In this document: one piece after another, positions 1-13,734 of the stretch
How positions within the stretch are numbered: position 1 is the stretch's first letter
How the letters are laid out: every line of letters begins with the position of its first letter
DNA from: Capitella teleta
Taxonomy: Eukaryota; Annelida; Polychaeta; Capitellidae
NCBI GenBank assembly: GCA_000328365.1
Contig: KB301771.1
Coordinates: forward strand, 294,021-358,020
Direction of reading: 5' to 3'
Length of the DNA: 64,000 nt
Position numbers and translations under genes: made by a program
The notes under the pieces: generated by a model
What the model was told of the DNA's origin: nothing
The model's database searches: none
What the model saw: the letters and a program-made list of their open reading frames with translations, nothing else

Positions 1-203
1 ATTGGTCGAAAATGGACGGGATTCGCTGATAATGGCGTTGACGTCATGAAGACGTTATGATAATCTCTAAAAATGAACGCGCCATGAACTTATTGAAATC
101 CACCTCGTTGATGACTCCAATACACGAAATATTTAATCATAATAGCTAATATTATATATTTTAAAGGTTTGGTAGCTTCATCATAAAATGCAGGATCATT
201 CAG

Positions 204-820
204 CTAACAGACTCCACTATCATGTCGATCGGTCCTGCTGATGATGCGCGCCACGGTGTTCTGGATCTTTTGTAGACGCTGAAGCAGGTAGGCAGGGGCC
301 CCCATGAGGAGGCAGTTTCCGTAATCCATTTTACTCGTTACGAGGCAGTGGATGACAGTTTTCAAAGCATCTTCATTCAGGTAGCGCCTGATCTTGCTGA
401 TGTTTGCGATTTGCATGTAACATGCCCAGGAGATGGAGTTGACGTGAGCTTCCATCGATGCCTCAGGGCTCATTTGTATGCCCAGGTTTTGCACTGGTTG
501 CAACCGAGGCTCAATCAGTTGATTGCCAATGATGAGAGACCGCCGCTGGTTGATGTGACGTCGAATGGAGTGCGATGCAATCAGTAAGTATTCAGATTTT
601 TCTGAGTTCATTTTCAGCTTATATGGGGCATCATCCACTGTTTCAAGGCTCTCAGACATTCCTCCATGCGCTCTGTTGCAGCAGCTTGCTCACTCGGATT
701 AAAAGGCAACCATATCTGACTGTCGTCGGCGTAATAGTGATAATCCATGTCGTAGCTTCTTAGAAGAAGACCCAGTGACGCAGTATACAAAGTGAAAAAG
801 ATCGACACAAAAAAGATCAA
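204..820 (-). mobile_element. LINE fragment, CR1/L2-like reverse transcriptase C-terminal part
   Basis: Two overlapping minus-strand frames (614-820 and 204-659) read as the end of a non-LTR reverse transcriptase. The first carries the YADD catalytic motif followed by a typical amphipathic stretch (ERMEECLRALKQWM). The second carries the thumb-region pattern of the CR1/L2 group, with SKMDYGNCLL followed by LLQRLQKIQNTVARI. The frame changes once between the two parts, so the copy is dead. The 5' part (endonuclease and fingers) and the 3' tail are both missing: similarity stops near 820 and near 204. The clade within the CR1 group cannot be told from this piece. It lies downstream of the ammonium transporter gene and does not overlap an exon. 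Confidence 0.8.
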
Positions 821-1009
821 ACAGGATTAGAGTGAGCATCCTGTATGACCAATTGCTGTTTGCGCTCCGACATGTACTGCGTTAATTTCAATACGACAGC
901 TTGCATAGCAACTGAGATATCAGCCTTTGAGTATATCGTAATTATATTATTATGCAAGATTACGCAAGAATGGTGCAACCTAGCGCCGTTTTAGGGCTCT
1001 GCTATGTTG

Positions 1010-1287
1010 TACATTTTGTTGCACTAAATCGTTTGGTGTAAGCCACAAGGCCGTAGCTCAAATAAGGAATGAGCTAGGACCGACCCCGTTTGAAACTTTA
1101 GAAATTCCATGTGACCTTGACCTTTGACATTTGTTCTCAAAATTTCAATGGGAGATGTAAAACCTAAATGTCCCCTTCCCTGTGTAGTTTGGTGCCATTC
1201 GCCCGTCTATTCTATTACTAGCAACGGCGAATGCAAATTCATACACAGACGGACACCCCCCCCCCAAAAAAAAAAAAAAAAAAAAAA
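1010..1287 (+). repeat. Putative retroposon tail ending in poly-A
   Basis: The stretch ends in a C run and then a 23-24 base A run at about 1265-1287. It contains the phrase GTGACCTTGACCTTTGAC and the pre-tail ACAGACGGACACC, which are common in the 3' ends of interspersed retroposons of marine invertebrates. No second copy is present in the window and no target-site duplication was found, so the boundaries and family are inferred. Confidence 0.35.
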
Positions 1288-2398
1288 TAGAAACAATTAG
1301 CCCAGACAAACAAAGCAATAAGATATATATATTTTTTTTTTTCAAAAAATAAAAAATCTAAAAAAACAAAAACAAAAAACAATACCTCCCCAAAAAACCT
1401 CAAAACATATAAAACATTGCGCCGTGTTAGATTCAAAGTTTTTTTTTTCTTTTTTTTTTCTTCACAATTGCAATTTGTCAATTACTTGAAACTGAACACT
1501 ATGTAATTCGACATGGACACTTGGACGCTGGATTAATGATCTCTGACAGGAACGAAGATGATCTTAGGTAAGTTGAACTTGGCATTTTAGACAAATTGGT
1601 TTTATCCGTGTAATGCGACTTGAGAGAGACAATTGCGAAATGGCACCGTCAGAATAAGTGGCATCAGTTTTATTAGAACATCATAGAGAAATATACTTAA
1701 TACAATATGAATTGAAATCGAAGGCAGGTGTCAAAGACCAGTGGGTACGGCCGCTGCGTCCAAGCAACACGATTCATCCGTTTCCGGCTGAGGTTTTGTG
1801 TACTGCAGGTGAATATTGACGCTGTGACCTTCCTGGTCCTTCAAGGTCAAGGTCAAATTATTTCTATAAAAAGATAAGTAAGAGCTAAATACCTGTCATT
1901 GTTAGCGCGTATATACTATATGCATTTTGTATTCTGAAGTGATTAACGCTTATTTGGATACCTTGAGCACACGGGGATCATGACTTATTATAACCAAGAA
2001 ACACGTTTAGGGATTGCCAGAGGGTGTCGCTAAGGGAAGGCGCACTTGGATGAACCCCCGCATGAGGAAATAGAAGGGATGTTACTGAATATCCCACGCA
2101 GTAGGAATATTGTAGCTTCATTGGATTTCATTTTCCGATAGTTGGGTGCTGCCTGATAGCTCCTCATTAGCCATCATTACTCGATCGGCTTTGATCATAG
2201 AATACACACCGATGCTATGTTCCTGGGGATTACATTTCCACTAAGGGGAAGGTACGTATATAATAACACATTTTTTCCGTTGTTTATTCTCTCAATTTAC
2301 ATAGATCTGCACCAGTTCTTGAAATATAATTAATGAATTTCCGTGACTGCAAATATGATTTTTGACCAGATCGATTCTGCTGACGTGTGTAAACCTAC
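1288..2398. other. Downstream flank of the Amt gene; possible last Amt exon
   Basis: No independent gene is seen. On the minus strand a splice acceptor at 1803-1804 is followed by a short open stretch. One frame ends in a stop at 1731 (tail starting YTKPQPETDE). The phase required by the upstream Amt donor at 2399 would instead read a different, basic tail. A terminal Amt exon is expected somewhere here, but I cannot fix it. A- and T-rich runs occupy 1320-1460. Confidence 0.3.
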
Positions 2399-5300
2399 CT
2401 GTTGCATGACGTAGCCATGTCATGGAGTAAAATAGCAACTCTCTGTTTGAACTCATTCAGCTCAACCGCTTGCGAAACGGTCGTGTCACCAGTGTTTGTA
2501 GAAAGAGTCGATGATATCCGTTTGATGGTCTGGAGGTTCCTGGTCTTCCAGGAGGAGAATACAGACACCCCGTGTTCGATTACGTCAGCTCCAATCTTCT
2601 CGTCGCCCTCTTCAAACCTGAGTCCCAGCGTACAATCAAGGATCTACGAAGAATTTTTTTTTATAGTTGTAAGATTGCAGATGGGATGTTTCCAGAGAGT
2701 CTGGAACTAACCTTGAGCAAAGTGACGGACATGAACAGTGTCCAGGCAATGATGCAGATGACGGTTATGAATTGTACTAAGAGTTGATGGGGATCCCCCG
2801 AGTTTAGTAGACCTCCACGTAAAGTCAGAGTTCCGTTCTTATCCACGAAAAGACCTGGAAAACCAGATATTAATTTGCAGAATCTTCATTTAGCAATGAC
2901 TATAATTATAGCCTGAGATCGACGAATCTGCCTCCCGAGTGGGAGATAAGTATGGGGGGGGGTGAAAGTGTTGATACCAAGGCACGCGGACTTCGTGGGA
3001 TTATAGACGAACGGGGTTTGGGGAGGAGACGACACCGGCTTAAGGCAGACGCAGTGCAGTTCCCATCAAAGAGATTGCGCTATGTAGGCCAGGGAAAAAA
3101 GACCGGTATTCCCAAGGATAGACTTTGAAAATGGACCAACCCCACATGTGGAGATCACTGAGTAAGCCCCGCCACAGGCCGTTATGTTCATCATTCTTTA
3201 TAGCTGTAATCTCTACTCATCTTTAAGAGATAACAATGGTATACATACATCGAATGCTCTGCACTGAGTTAAAAAAGCACGAAAAGGGCTTTTCATATCA
3301 CAACGAAAGTGCCGCTGGTTTCAAATTTTACAACGCACACGTATGTTATAGGCCACAGATATCTGCGTTGATTTTATTCTTCAGATTGCGATATTCTAGG
3401 TCATGTTGACTGTAGGGTTTATTGTCATAGCTTTTGGCGTTCTCGTGAATTTCCCAATATTTCAATACACAACGGTCATCACATTAGTAATTAATAGCGA
3501 GTAGTGGCCACCAGGTCCTCTGGTCAGTTCCATGCTCACCAACTGCAATGAGGCCCCATACCGAGCAGGCGCCGTGGACCGGCACAACTCCCACTGGGTC
3601 ATCGATCTTCAGCTTCCAAAGCAGGCTGTCGGTGGCTGTTGCAATCAGAGCTCCAACGATGCCAATGATAAGAGACTCCCACGCCTTGCAAAGAGTGCAG
3701 ATGGCTGCGAGAAACACGCATTGAATGAAGTTGAAATGAACTAAACCCACCTGTGATCGAGACCAGCGATCCCATGATTCCGTTGATGATCGTCGACACA
3801 TCATATTTCACTCTTTGGCAGAAGCGGCTGAGAATCATGCTGACGGAGAGGACACTCGGAGACCGAAAGCAAAAGTGAAAGGGCTCACCTGACAAACACA
3901 CCTGTTATTCCCCCGCCCATCGAAGACACCATGGTGTTTACCGCAGCTCTAAAAGACATTCACTTAAATTTTAGAAATTAAGAGGAGAAATTTCTATCGA
4001 ACCATTCATTGTAATAAGTTTCTGTTGAACTGGACACGCAAATGCAGAAAATAATTATTGATTAGCATAGATATCCTAATTTATACAGAGGCACCGAATA
4101 GATCAGTGGGTTAAACCGGCTGACTGCAATCCTATGCCGACCATGGGAGTCGAGGTCCCGGGTTCGAGACCCGATCAGGCCACGGGCGTTATGATTGTGA
4201 ATTATAATTGTGATTCTTCAGTGACTCTGCAGTGCTGCCCAACTGGGTAACAAGGCCGGGCGCTGTGTATTACTGTCCATGGTGGTATAGAGGATACAAA
4301 AACCCTTGGGATTTATCGATAAGAGTAGGGGGAAACCCCGGTCCCAGGCCTTCTGTTATGGCGCCCGTATCATCCGATTGGTTTGGGTGGAGCCGTAAAA
4401 CCCCAATCACACATCACACACTCCTAATTTATACAGATAAACCTTGAGCCATTAAGGAATTTGCTATTACTGTACGACCCAAATTTATCCTATATTGATA
4501 AGCCGGCGACAGACGGTTATTTTGGATAAATCCTGAATTTCCAAGATTAATACGAGATAAAATAATCTACCGTACTGCAGATTTCCATTGTTCATCTGTT
4601 GAAACAATAAAAATCGAACCGGAGCAAAAGCGCAGCCAGCCCCACCTGGAGAGAAAGGGTAAGCGTCTACAAATTCCAGATCATTTGCTATGTATGCCTA
4701 CCAGAGCATGAACATCCCGAGCAGTGCTTTGAGGGGAGACGGTAAGGTTGGTTTCTTCGGCCTATCGAACGTTCCAGAGCGAGGCTTGAGGATGATGGTG
4801 GCCACTAAGCCAGTGACTCCACCCACTAAATGCACAGGTCCACAACCAGCGGCATCAATGGCTCCCATGGTGTGTAGAAACCCAGTCTCTGACCAAACCC
4901 AATGAGCTACGATACTGAACGTGAAAGTGTTGACGATACAGAAGGCCAAGTATGCGTGCAGCTTCACGCGTTCTGCCATCGCACCAGACACGATGGTTGT
5001 TGACGTCGTGGCGAATGAGAGCTGAAACAGGAAGACGGCAAACACGTCGCCAAAAACTTCATCCGCTGCGTCGACGAAGAAGCAGCCGACTCCGGTGAAA
5101 GCATTGGTTCCTTGGTCGCTACCGAAGCTCAGTCCGAATCCAAACACCCAGAAACTGATTCCTCCGAAGACGACGTCCAGGGCGTTCTTCACCATGATGT
5201 TCACTTCGTTCTTTGGATGCACACATCCAGACTCTAAGACGCCGAATCCTGAAGGGCAGAATATGCATAGGTAACGTGATATCAGGCAATACTAATTTTT

Positions 5301-8300
5301 AGTTTGGGAATGAGCATTAACATAAACTGATCCCCACTCTTAAACAGTCGATTATGGTGCCTTAAACCGCAAAACGGAAGTCCAAACCTAGCGACCCCCT
5401 GCGACCCACACGTAAGAAAAACAACCCAAAATAAATTCAACCCAGTCGAAAACAGCGGTACACGTGCAGCCAATTGATCCCTCGATATTCAGTCTCATTG
5501 CTTCCTTTCACATTTGCACACATTGACAGAAATTCACGCTTCTCTACAAACATTGCATTATGCATCATGTTGGCAAGTGTGCTTTTCGGCATTTGGAATC
5601 ATGCATCGGAGATGAGCCGTATCCCCATGTGATATCATTGGGTATAAATCACAGGTATATTAGCAAAAATATTTCACGCGTTCTATTAAAAAAAAAAAAA
5701 AAAGAAAAAAAAAAGAAGAGAAAACCCGAATGGTATGGTGAATTTAAGCGCACGTCAATTTTCCGGGGTTGTACTCGATGTAACAGCACGTTGCATGAGG
5801 GTGATTTGTAAATAGAAGATGGTACGTTGTAGGTCCCTGGAGAGAGTCATAAAGGAAGACGCAAACAGAAGTGGATGGGAAATCATAAACAACTCCATTC
5901 ACGTAACGCTTTATTTACTATAATAGTAGTATTAGATACAGCGCAACTACACAATCAACAAATAATATACACAATGACCAAACCTTATTGGAGAAAAGGG
6001 TAACTTCATTAGTAGAAGTGCAGCTATGCCTAGCTAGGCACGTTCGAGTGGAACACGTTTCAAGTAGAGATTCACTTATTACAGGATCCCTAGTTTCTAG
6101 CGCCTACACTTCATTATCAGAAAGCCGCAGGTGTAGGCGCTCAGGAAACGGCTCTATTGCTCCATTTGCATGTATGTGTGATCAAACATAGGTTGTCCGA
6201 ATCCAGGAATGCCATCGTAAATTTCATTGCCGGCTTTGAAGAACGCACTGGCCTAATTTGTATTTTGATTCTCCTCTCTCAGGGTTTTTTTTTTTTTTTG
6301 TGCGTGCAGAGAACGGTGAGATCATTCAATCTTGGACTAATATGTGGAACAAAGAAGTATTTCGTTTGTTGTGCAGTCATTTGTCGATGGGAGTAGCTTG
6401 GTGGGCCACGTTCGGGTTTTCGGGCGAGATTCGGAAAGATGTCGAGGCTAAATAAACAACCCACAACGCCATTGACGAATATATAATAGTAAAGGGTAAG
6501 GACCTCGCAGGAATAAACTTTCAGTTTGCAGAAGATGTCCATCTCATCATCTCCATGCAATTCCAATTTAGCGTCAGCATGTTTTACTCCATAGTCAAAA
6601 TTAGCTATGGTTTAACTTTATTACTTCCATTTTTGGATCCAGATGAATGCCGAATTCAAGTGTAAGACAACCGTATTCACAATACGACAGATACACCAAG
6701 TATTAACAGAAGTTGTACCATACAGCACACCTAGATCATGCGCGATTAGCCCTACCCTTAAGGGTTGAGCATGCCCCCAACACCTTATTTCTGTTGAACA
6801 CGTGCCTATACTCGGCTTCATTAAGCCCCAGGTGTACTTCAACGGTCCGCTTTTATGGATAATCAGATAAAAACAAATGAGGTTCTTGGTCGTTATTTTG
6901 TCAAAATCTTGAGGTCGTCGTGGCGTACTCTGAGGGTGTTTCCGACATTGAAGGACATCGGTTGCTTTGAAGATAATCCATGGTCACCGGAAGTTAGAGA
7001 GGTCTTTGTCAGAGCGATTGTGATGCCATAATGGAGCTGTGATCTCCGAAAACTCTGTGAACTTGCCATTGTAACGATGGTTGAATATGTAGATTTCCCA
7101 TTCCAATTCCATCTCCCTGAATCCCACATCTAAGGACCATTGATGGAAATATTCTGATTGATAGCACTCATTCAATGGCGATGGAACATTGGTTGATATT
7201 GAATTGCTTGGCTTTACCCAATTGAAATATACCCGCACAAATCAACAGTTAATAATCGTTTCGATCCGCATCATTGTTCCTCGATATATGCTGCCAAATC
7301 GTGTCACAAGTACTAGTGATTGTTTGACAAATTGATGAAGAGGTTACTCGATACATATACATTAATGCTCCTCTTACAACAACAGCAGAGATATTGTTCT
7401 TTTTATACCAAACTGCACTTGTTGCCGGCATGTTGTCTCCCATAACGAGATCTCAGCGATTGCTCAGCGATTGCAAACAAGAGAAAGAACGAGAAGAGAG
7501 AAAAAAGGCGGTGAGATTATCCGACTGAACCCCCAATTAACACGAGGCATGATGTCAACATGGTTGAGTTTAGAGCCGAGTGAGCTGCCCACTCAATGTA
7601 AGGCTTCTCTTCATCCCATGCAATCACCAAATCAACCATTTCTGACCTTCTAGTCTGAACTCTGAAACCATTCATTATTTAAATTCCTTTTTACGTCTCT
7701 TATGGCTGGAAGCAGTGAGCGTCAAAACTTTACACGTTAATTACACGCAGGAGACAACAGAATCATATTCTTAAAAATATCTGAAAATTGATCATCAGAT
7801 AAAAACCAGATTAATCATGGGATAACGCTCTCCGAGCAACACAGTGTTCAGTTAAGCATGTGAAGCTTACAAGACTAACAAACTATGGGACGCATTGCAC
7901 GCTATATTTAGGACTCCGAGAAGATTGCAAAAAACACTGGAAGCACTTTTGGTGAACTATTACCAATGATATCTAGGTCAGTGTGGAATATACAAAGAAC
8001 GACAGAAGAATCGAGCATACTTGACGACTTCTGAGAATCTCGATATAACAAGACACACATCTTAAATAGGCAATAGGGCAACTTATGACAGCAGGAAAAG
8101 GAAAGGCAGTAACTGCATCAATATCAAGAACTTAGAATCAATATCTAGGATTGCTCCATCACTGTTTGATACATGCATAAAGGAGATCGAAGACGGTTTG
8201 TCATTGACCAAGAAGGCTGGCCCTACTGGTTAAGAGCAGCCTTGATAGACAGAATTGTGTCAGGAGACGTGTTGATTACCTGGATCACAGGGATTACCGA

Positions 8301-9433
8301 GCCACTGCCCACCTAAGAGGTCTTCAAAAGACATATCCAGGGCGGTGTGCGGTGTGCAGCTGGCCGAAGACCTGCGCATACATATGAGGCACATTGTGGA
8401 AGCATATTCATCATAAAACAGGACATCAAAGCACCCACAACAAAAGTTGTGAAATCATCAACCCTTCATTGCATAGTTTTTATTCCGACAAAACATCCGG
8501 GAACAATAAAAATAACGAACGCATAACAACTTATGAATGAGAGATATATAATGCTTGCATATATAAACGCCATGGCACTGCATGTTAATAATGGATACGG
8601 CCTATATGGTAGGTACCCTTTAGTGATAGCTTCATCAGAAAGGATTGCTTCGTTAAGCAGACATTAGCAATTTTGCTTTTCTCATGGATTTTCAACACTA
8701 ATCTCTGCAACTTCTATGAGCTTCTGCGAACTGCAATCGGAAATGGATATCAACTTATAAGTTATTTGAACAGGAAAAGGTTAATACGAAGCAAAAATAG
8801 GTTGTGCTATCCTGCCGGTCCCGACGTTGAGAATGGTTTCTTTGATTTTTATGATTTTGATTTTTATCAATTTCAATTTCAATTTCAATTTTATGAATAT
8901 TATTATTTCCTGATCAAGCAAAAGCGGTTGTTACACGTATATCTGAAGCTTATTTATTTTGCTCGAATAATAATATTCGGGAATTGCATATTTATTTTGT
9001 GTTAATTATTCAATCAAAAAGTCATATTTGAAAAAAATTGTCGGAATCCTCATAGTTTACAGTGTATATCTTCAGTATGTACTAAAATATGGTACAGCCT
9101 GCAGATACACACCAGTACGTTGACACCTATAGAGTGTCATATATGTTAGAGACGAAAAAATTGGACAAAACATGTATTCGATTCTGTCTAGACTGACGAA
9201 CAAAAACCCAAAAACAAATCCAAACGAAAAAGGAGCTGTAATCAACATGACATTGTATATGATTGGATTTCGACGAGGCCGTTGATTGGCTTCCCTTTCA
9301 ACCTACCTGTTTGCATTGTAAAGATGATAACCGCTGACGTCAGCACCCACGAGGCATCTCTGCCTGACATGGACAATCTGTGTCCTGTTCGATATTCCGT
9401 TCCATTGACTTCAGAGCGGTTATAAATGAACAT
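2399..9433 (-). CDS. Amt-type ammonium transporter (Amt/Mep/Rh superfamily)
   Basis: Eight exons join in phase: 9433-9307, 5248-4702, 4645-4571, 3948-3889, 3812-3751, 3704-3540, 2854-2712, 2643-2399. Each has AG/GT borders. The product is a polytopic plasma-membrane channel that conducts ammonium. Amt signatures are clear: DASWVLTSAVIIFTMQ then GFGVLESG in the first helices, KNEVNIMVKN, FQLSFATTSTTIVSGAMAER, FMLWWGW and DDPVGVVPVHGACSVWGL. Both pore twin-histidines are visible (PVHLVGG and PVHGACS). The cytosolic tail contains GADVIEHGVSVF, the usual Amt C-terminal switch region. Start choice is open: ATG at 9433 (MFIYNR) or 9370 (MSGRDASW). The true last exon beyond 2399 is not fixed. Intron 1 is about 4 kb; the intron between exons 3 and 4 holds a SINE. 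Function is inferred from family; the identification itself is firm. Confidence 0.93.
4089..4421 (+). mobile_element. tRNA-derived SINE, full length with target-site duplication
   Basis: A 15-bp direct repeat (TCCTAATTTATACAG at 4074-4088 and 4422-4436) brackets the element. The head is tRNA-like: an A-box-like AGATCAGTGGGTTAAACCGG and a perfect B box GGTTCGAGACC. A middle segment leads to a 3' module running from TAACAAGGCC to GTAAAACCCC and a short CA-rich tail. The same 3' module occurs at 41330, 48374 and 60630. It sits in the Amt intron between the third and fourth coding exons, same coordinates orientation as the plus strand, i.e. antisense to the gene. Confidence 0.9.
5249..9306 (-). 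other. Amt intron 1, no gene recognised
   Basis: This 4-kb intron is bounded by the donor at 9306 and the acceptor at 5249-5250. It contains A-rich runs near 5687-5725 and 6285-6299 and several short open frames with no recognisable domain. The stretch 8030-8460 has coding-like composition with in-frame stops and may be a decayed transposon, but I could not assign it. Confidence 0.5.
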
Positions 9434-12400
9434 CTGTTGACAGGAGAAGTTGTTGCATAACATTTCTGTATATTCCCTCAATGCTTCAAATCCAAGTCCT
9501 ATTGCAACACGATTGCAGAAGAGGTAATCAGAGTGTGTCGCTTCTTCCATGGTCCAAGGCAATACGTATGAGGCTCCATGTGACTGTGTGCTACCTTGAG
9601 AGGGTGGCTGCACCACTATCTCACAGGTGTGCAGCGTCGCTCGGCTGCTATATAGTGAGAAATCCAGAAGCAATCTACGAAAGCTGTGATGGTTTGTCAC
9701 GCTACAGCCATAGCAGTAATCCATGTATCGTCTAATGGCCAATCGATTGCAAAAGAGGCGTCGTGCAACACTGCTGAAGTTACACCCCCCTGTCCTCTTC
9801 CTTTTCATATTTCAACAGGCATCGGATCCCTCACTGGATGATGTCACTGGGTCCCAGGGTACTGTGTCGATAATTTGATCTACGTCTCCCTGGCTTCGCA
9901 TGTTGTGTGTGTGCATTTACATGTAATATAGGTTTGATGCGTTGTGTCTCCGGTTTCAATTGCGTCCTTTAACGGGTTTTACTCTAGGAAACAAACAGCG
10001 ATATATGGACTATTTGTGGCCTATTTTATCCCCACGCTCTTTTCTTGTGTCATTTAAGAGGAGCAACACAAACACCTGAGAGAGCTTTTGTCTGTTCAGC
10101 CCAAATGCGTCATTTCACAAAGGGTAATAAAATTATAGGCACGAGAATCGGGATCCTTTTACTCCTATGAGAACTGTGAGACTCAAGGATGCACATGTAG
10201 ACAGAAAACAGGGTTGAATTTTAATATGGATTTTTTTTAAACTTGCGAACGTATCTCCATCATCTCTGGTGTGATTTTGATGCCGATACTTTATTTCGAT
10301 AGCCCATCCATAAAGCAATACCATGCTATTCCTATGGATATTATTTACTCTCTTATCAATGAGATGCCCTGGGGATATCAGGTGTTATAAAACTCTCATG
10401 GTGGTAGATACCCTCTATTAAACATGTCAAAATCATTGTGTTATGCAATTCTGAATAAAAATGCTTCGTTCGATTTGTTTTTAGCTTGGTCAGTGGGCGG
10501 AGATGTGATTTAACGCAATGTACTATGACTCCCAATTCAGGGTATCATTACAAGTTTGCTAAAACATCCTCATACATTTAAATGAAATCCCGCACGAATC
10601 CATTCTCAACCAAGGAAAGTAGGGCTGATTGAAATCATCGATTCCCCAGAAGAAAAATAGTCTATGTTAAAATGCCAAGTCTGTAATTCTTGCATGTACA
10701 AACATGCATACATTGAATAGTGAATGTTGAATGCATGGATAATATGCACGGAGGTACAGTTGTGAATTCGGAATACAGTTACATGTAGTAGTCAGTTACA
10801 AATATGAACTATAGGCAATTGTTTTTGATTAGTTAACAGAGACACCTTTATAGTAGCCACATTTTGAATGAGTGAACATTAATTAGTCAATTCTGTACAA
10901 TCAGGCATCACGATGTATCATTTTGTGACCTACCAAGCAAAAGGCAGATTCATGTACAACAGTGCAGATTTATGTACAAGTCAGTGGCGTAATTTGGAAT
11001 ATAAAAACTGATGTAATATTTGAAACAATTTTAAACATTCAATTGCTTCTAGTGCCCCTATCATATAGGGTACATAGTACATGTACCTACCTTTCTATAA
11101 CACAATCTTCTGCTTTATGGATTTGGAGGAAGTTTTGCTCTAGGAATTCTCTCTCATAAAAATTAATTGTCTGATGCGAGCTTTGCAAGTAAACGGATTG
11201 GTGCACCTCATCCAGGGTCTCCTCAGTCTGACGCGTGCATGAATTGATAGCTCCACTGAATCAAGGTTGAAGATTGTTCACAATTATGCAACATTACATC
11301 TTATTGTTGTATCTTTGCAGTGTTGTAACATGATTATATGTGCCATTGTATTCACTCCGTTCCTGGTTTCTGTCATCAATACTGCAGTTTTTGAAGATTG
11401 AAGTTATGTGCAAGTACACACTGATCGTAGAACTCTAACAATTATCCGTGGAGCTGATTTTTGTGACATTTGTAGCCTCTTTAGAAGGCATTGCCAATAG
11501 TGAGTGTAACGAACCATATTTTTGATTTTATTAGTTTCTTTTTTTTTTTGTTCGTCGTTGCCAATTGAATTATTTGAATTGAGTTACCTGGATTGAGTTA
11601 TTTGAATTTGATTGATTTCTCTTTTGGTTTTTCTTTTGTTTTCTTTGTTTGAATTGCTAATCTCGAGTGAAACGCTCGCTGTCTCCTATCTGTGCATCGG
11701 GGTGTATATAAGCATACCGCTTTTTGAATTTGACAGACACATCAATCGGACCCCCGATACACTAATGGGAAACAGAGAGCTGGTTGGTTGTTTATTGTAT
11801 ATGTTCATTTTTGTATCTTTTTATTTCTTAGAATGAACCACATTAAACGATGTGAAAGCGTATCATTTGCCGTATGTCGTGTTTTGACTGATCGCACCAG
11901 TGAGTTTCCGTGATCTTCCTTGAGAATGTCCACAAGATGATGTGGTACCATAGAAAATTTACAGTCCAATGTTTCTTGCACGGGGGCTTGGCTCCACTCT
12001 CTTCGTTTGTTTTCAGGTACCAAGTCATTCGCTTGATATATCGACAACGATTTACTAAAAGCCCTGACTATCTTGGATTTAATTTCAGCAAACAAATAGA
12101 TTCCCAGCACGATCGGTGTGTTGGTCGTCAGCTTCACTGGACCCTATTGGTCACCTGATCTGATTGCGTATCTTATTTTTTGAAGAAAAATATCGCGCAA
12201 ATCGATCAGCGAGACCTCTGTCACTCTGTCACTGGTCTGGGAGCTTCTGGCCCTTTTCCCGATTAAGATCGTAAAGTGGTCGATACTTTGGTTTGGATTC
12301 CTCTGTGTTTTTCAATAGTGTTTATATACAGTATATAAAGTGTCTATATTTTATGTAGCACCTTCTTCCTTTCTGTTGTCTATTCCTGAGCCTTTTAGGA

Positions 12401-13734
12401 TCCTCGGGGTTTCGAGTGCGTCTCCACTACATTTACTCTTAAATCAGTGTGTATCAATATAAAAAACAATAGAATCAGCTTCTGAATGTCATGATGAAAA
12501 GTGATGCCATCTGCTATGGATGGCGCACTTCTTGTTTTAGTCTTAAGTACTGGTTGAAATAGTATTTCGGTCACATGGAGGAGAGTGATTCAATTAAACG
12601 CGGATTTATGCTCTCGACATTATGCAAATGCTTGATTATGTCTCATATTGATTTTCATGCAAAAGGCGAAGAGGAACAACGATCTTTCAACTATCACCAG
12701 CCCTTCTTAGAAGGATTATACAATATCGGCCCAAGTTCAACAATTGGAATATTCGTTTAAAATCGCCATTTGTATAAATTCCGACGATCCGTTGCCATGT
12801 TTACATTAAACAAAGTGCCCTAAACACATTGTTACTATGGATAAAACAGCACATTCCGATTTTGGCCAACAAAAAGGTAATTTTCAGGATTATAATAAAA
12901 TTTGGCTTCAGGTGATATAGGCGGTTAGTGCGTAATTTCATTTGTTTCTGCATGATGATTCTGTCGGTTAACGCTCGGATCATCAACACGGGAACGAGGC
13001 CTGAGTCTCACTCAGATTGGAGAGTTTTAATACTTTTGTTCATCTAGGTTGGGGCATGCTAAGCGCAGGAACTTTCAAATTCATCTTCCAAACTCTATAC
13101 TAGTATCTATCCATTAATTGGTAGGTTCTGGTTATGAAAAGAAACGGAAAGAGTAGGGAGGGGGTGGGTGATCAAAGCCGCTCCCTCAGGGTTCTTAGGA
13201 TATCGTGAATCCTTTACAAAATAATGTCGCCGCAAAAATTCAAGCAGACTTCTCTGTTCGCAGCACACAGCCCAAATAGTATATTAGGGAGAATGGGTAA
13301 TGGAAAAGTTCTACCTTGTCAGGACATTGTGAACCCGAGGTGGAAATTTCCAGTCTGCAAAGTCATGTTAGTATTATTCAAAATATTCTTTGCTTCTTCT
13401 ATCCCAATCAGTTCCACAGAACAAACAACTCGACATTAAAAACACAAGACTTTAATTACTGGTAAGTTAAGAAGAATAAAAGGTTGACAATTCCCCAAAG
13501 CTTTGTACGTAACTTGACCATAACGGCATTATTTATGTCACTGATTTAAGCTGGAATGTCTCCATTATGAGTCTCGAATTAGGGACAGAATGTGTGAATG
13601 ATAACGTCACCGAGGAGTACCTGACCTCTAAAAGAGGCTACAATAATGGCTAGCTACCAAGAACAACCGTAAATTGAGAACAATATGAATCACAGAACCT
13701 GCACGACAAATTGTAATGTTTAATTGCTCTTGCA
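9434..13734. other. Intergenic region between Amt and the monocarboxylate transporter
   Basis: The region contains the 5' flank of the Amt gene and then AT-rich sequence with no domain I recognise. The reading frame of Amt exon 1 stays open upstream to 9808 but looks non-coding there. A 110-codon minus-strand frame at 11805-12137 has fairly even composition and could be an orphan exon; nothing in it matches a known family and no convincing splice sites bracket it. The rest (12200-13730) shows nothing. Confidence 0.5.

Noticed and set aside
1239-1481. Phe- and Lys-rich frames near 1145-1481
   Set aside because: They are translations of homopolymer runs around the retroposon tail.
3484-3901. 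100-codon minus frames at 3484-3804 and 3599-3901 as separate genes
   Set aside because: Each contains one or two Amt exons with their introns read through; only the exon parts are coding.
4089-4260. A functional tRNA gene at the A/B-box region
   Set aside because: It lies at the head of an element with target-site duplications and a second genomic copy at 41330, and a cloverleaf with a proper anticodon arm is not evident; it is a SINE head.
9434-9808. N-terminal extension of the Amt protein to 9808
   Set aside because: The frame is open but the text lacks family similarity and starts beyond two better ATGs; it is probably leader or intron sequence.
11805-12137. 110-codon minus frame as a gene
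   Set aside because: No domain, no signal peptide and no splice borders; kept only as an unexplained frame.
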